Source: Rhynchopus sp. YZ270_cl-10
Lineage: Eukaryota > Euglenozoa > Diplonemea > Diplonemida > Diplonemidae
Assembly (NCBI GenBank): GCA_964035575.1
Contig: OZ037911.1
Coordinates: 62,001 to 126,000 of the forward strand
Length of the DNA stretch: 64,000 bases
Direction of reading: 5' to 3'
Shown here: in pieces, positions 63,244 through 64,000 of the stretch
How the letters are laid out: each line of letters opens with the position of its first letter
Numbering within the stretch: position 1 is the stretch's first letter
Made by a program: the position numbers and the translations under genes
The notes under the pieces: generated by a model
Told to the model about the DNA's origin: nothing
The model's input: the letters and a program-made list of their open reading frames with translations, nothing else
Database searches by the model: none

Positions 63244-64000
63244 TTTGTGTTGTTTGTTTGTTTGCAATGTGCTTAAAAATCTGTGTGTGGTGGTGCGGAA
63301 GTAATGGGGTTGGTCCAAATATCAAAACATTGAGGGTGACTGCACAACTGCCCAAGTCAGGCCAAGCTCATTGCACTGAGGGAGCTTGCCACATCCTCGG
63401 GCGAGGTGTGCTGCCTGGAAAGACATTCAACTCTTATTTAGCCTTAGTACCCTTTTCCCGCAGAGACTGTCAGATACACCACTAATTGGTATTTCATGGT
63501 AAGTGCGTCATACCGCCATGTATCACAGGGCAGGTGCACCCGCGAAGATGAAAACTCACAGGGTGAAGATCAAATCCTGATGTTAATGACGGTTGGAGAA
63601 ATTGATTTTGTATACCCCCCGCTACCGTCCGCGAAGAACCCTCCCCCTTGTAGGGCAGGCGTTGACAACAGGGAGAGGGGGGTGCTTTTGTTTCTTTGCG
63701 TATTTGTTTGTGGTTTGGTTTCTTTCTTGGATGCATGTTTTCTTCTTTCACTTTTTTTTGTATTTTCGGCGGAAGTGTCCACCGAGCCCTCATGTGAGCG
63801 GAGGCTCGGGGCCACACTCTCTCATACACATTACACACACACACAGAGGCGCAGCTCAGGAATGTATCCTCTGGTTCCTTTGCTACACCGCATCGTATCC
63901 CGCTGTATCTAGTTTTTTAGTAAACTATGCGGGAAACGGTGGTTTTTGGTTTGTTTTGTTGTCTTCTACTGTATCGCTGTGGTGTGTGCTGAAACGGAGG
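63244..64000. other. Intergenic end of window
   Basis: Leader of the multimodular enzyme gene, then no gene. Block 63836-63945 matches 58040-58155 in the same orientation. Confidence 0.5.

Overview
The window looks like nuclear DNA of a free-living euglenozoan, most likely a diplonemid (Paradiplonema-like). This is inferred from four things: (1) every protein gene I can support lies on the minus strand, as in a co-directional gene cluster; (2) most have a pyrimidine-rich stretch and an AG shortly upstream of the ATG, as expected for spliced-leader addition; (3) two genes also carry ordinary GT-AG introns, which is unusual for kinetoplastids; (4) the gene content combines leishmanolysin-type metallopeptidases with secreted cellulose/chitin-degrading enzymes. 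Stop codons are standard. Coding exons are GC-rich islands in AT-rich, homopolymer-rich intergenic DNA. No database search was possible, so the organism call is an inference.

Layout in coordinate order (genes read right to left). 0-14 kb: terminal exons of an unknown gene (394-656), an AK9-like adenylate-kinase protein (1689-7979, one intron), an orphan exon (8425-8560), a three-exon BTB/T1 gene with a CCHC zinc knuckle (10078-11219), and a JmjC/cupin-like protein (12207-13763). 14-34.5 kb: about 20 kb of intergenic DNA crowded with small inverted-repeat elements, hairpin families and three satellite arrays, with only one clear gene, a membrane-anchored U-box protein (25347-26246). 34.5-45 kb: leishmanolysin 1, a histidine-phosphatase/methyltransferase fusion, a retroelement-like ORF, a two-domain glycosyltransferase and a polymerase-beta-type nucleotidyltransferase, with local duplications around the glycosyltransferase. 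45-50 kb: intergenic DNA with a mariner-like MITE, an 820-bp inverted-repeat element and a tRNA-Leu-like sequence. 50-63.3 kb: leishmanolysin 2, two almost identical secreted Cys-rich proteins, a stand-alone AA10 LPMO, and a four-function LPMO-GH5-CBM1-GH18-CBM1-CBM1 protein.

Function: the right third reads as an extracellular digestion cluster (peptidases, LPMOs, cellulase and chitinase) that grew by tandem duplication and gene conversion. The left part holds unrelated cellular genes. The most unusual non-coding signals are a set of perfect hairpins with GNA-type triloops, several of them inside one dispersed repeat module, and a family of roughly 38-nt hairpins whose stems change in sequence but stay paired.
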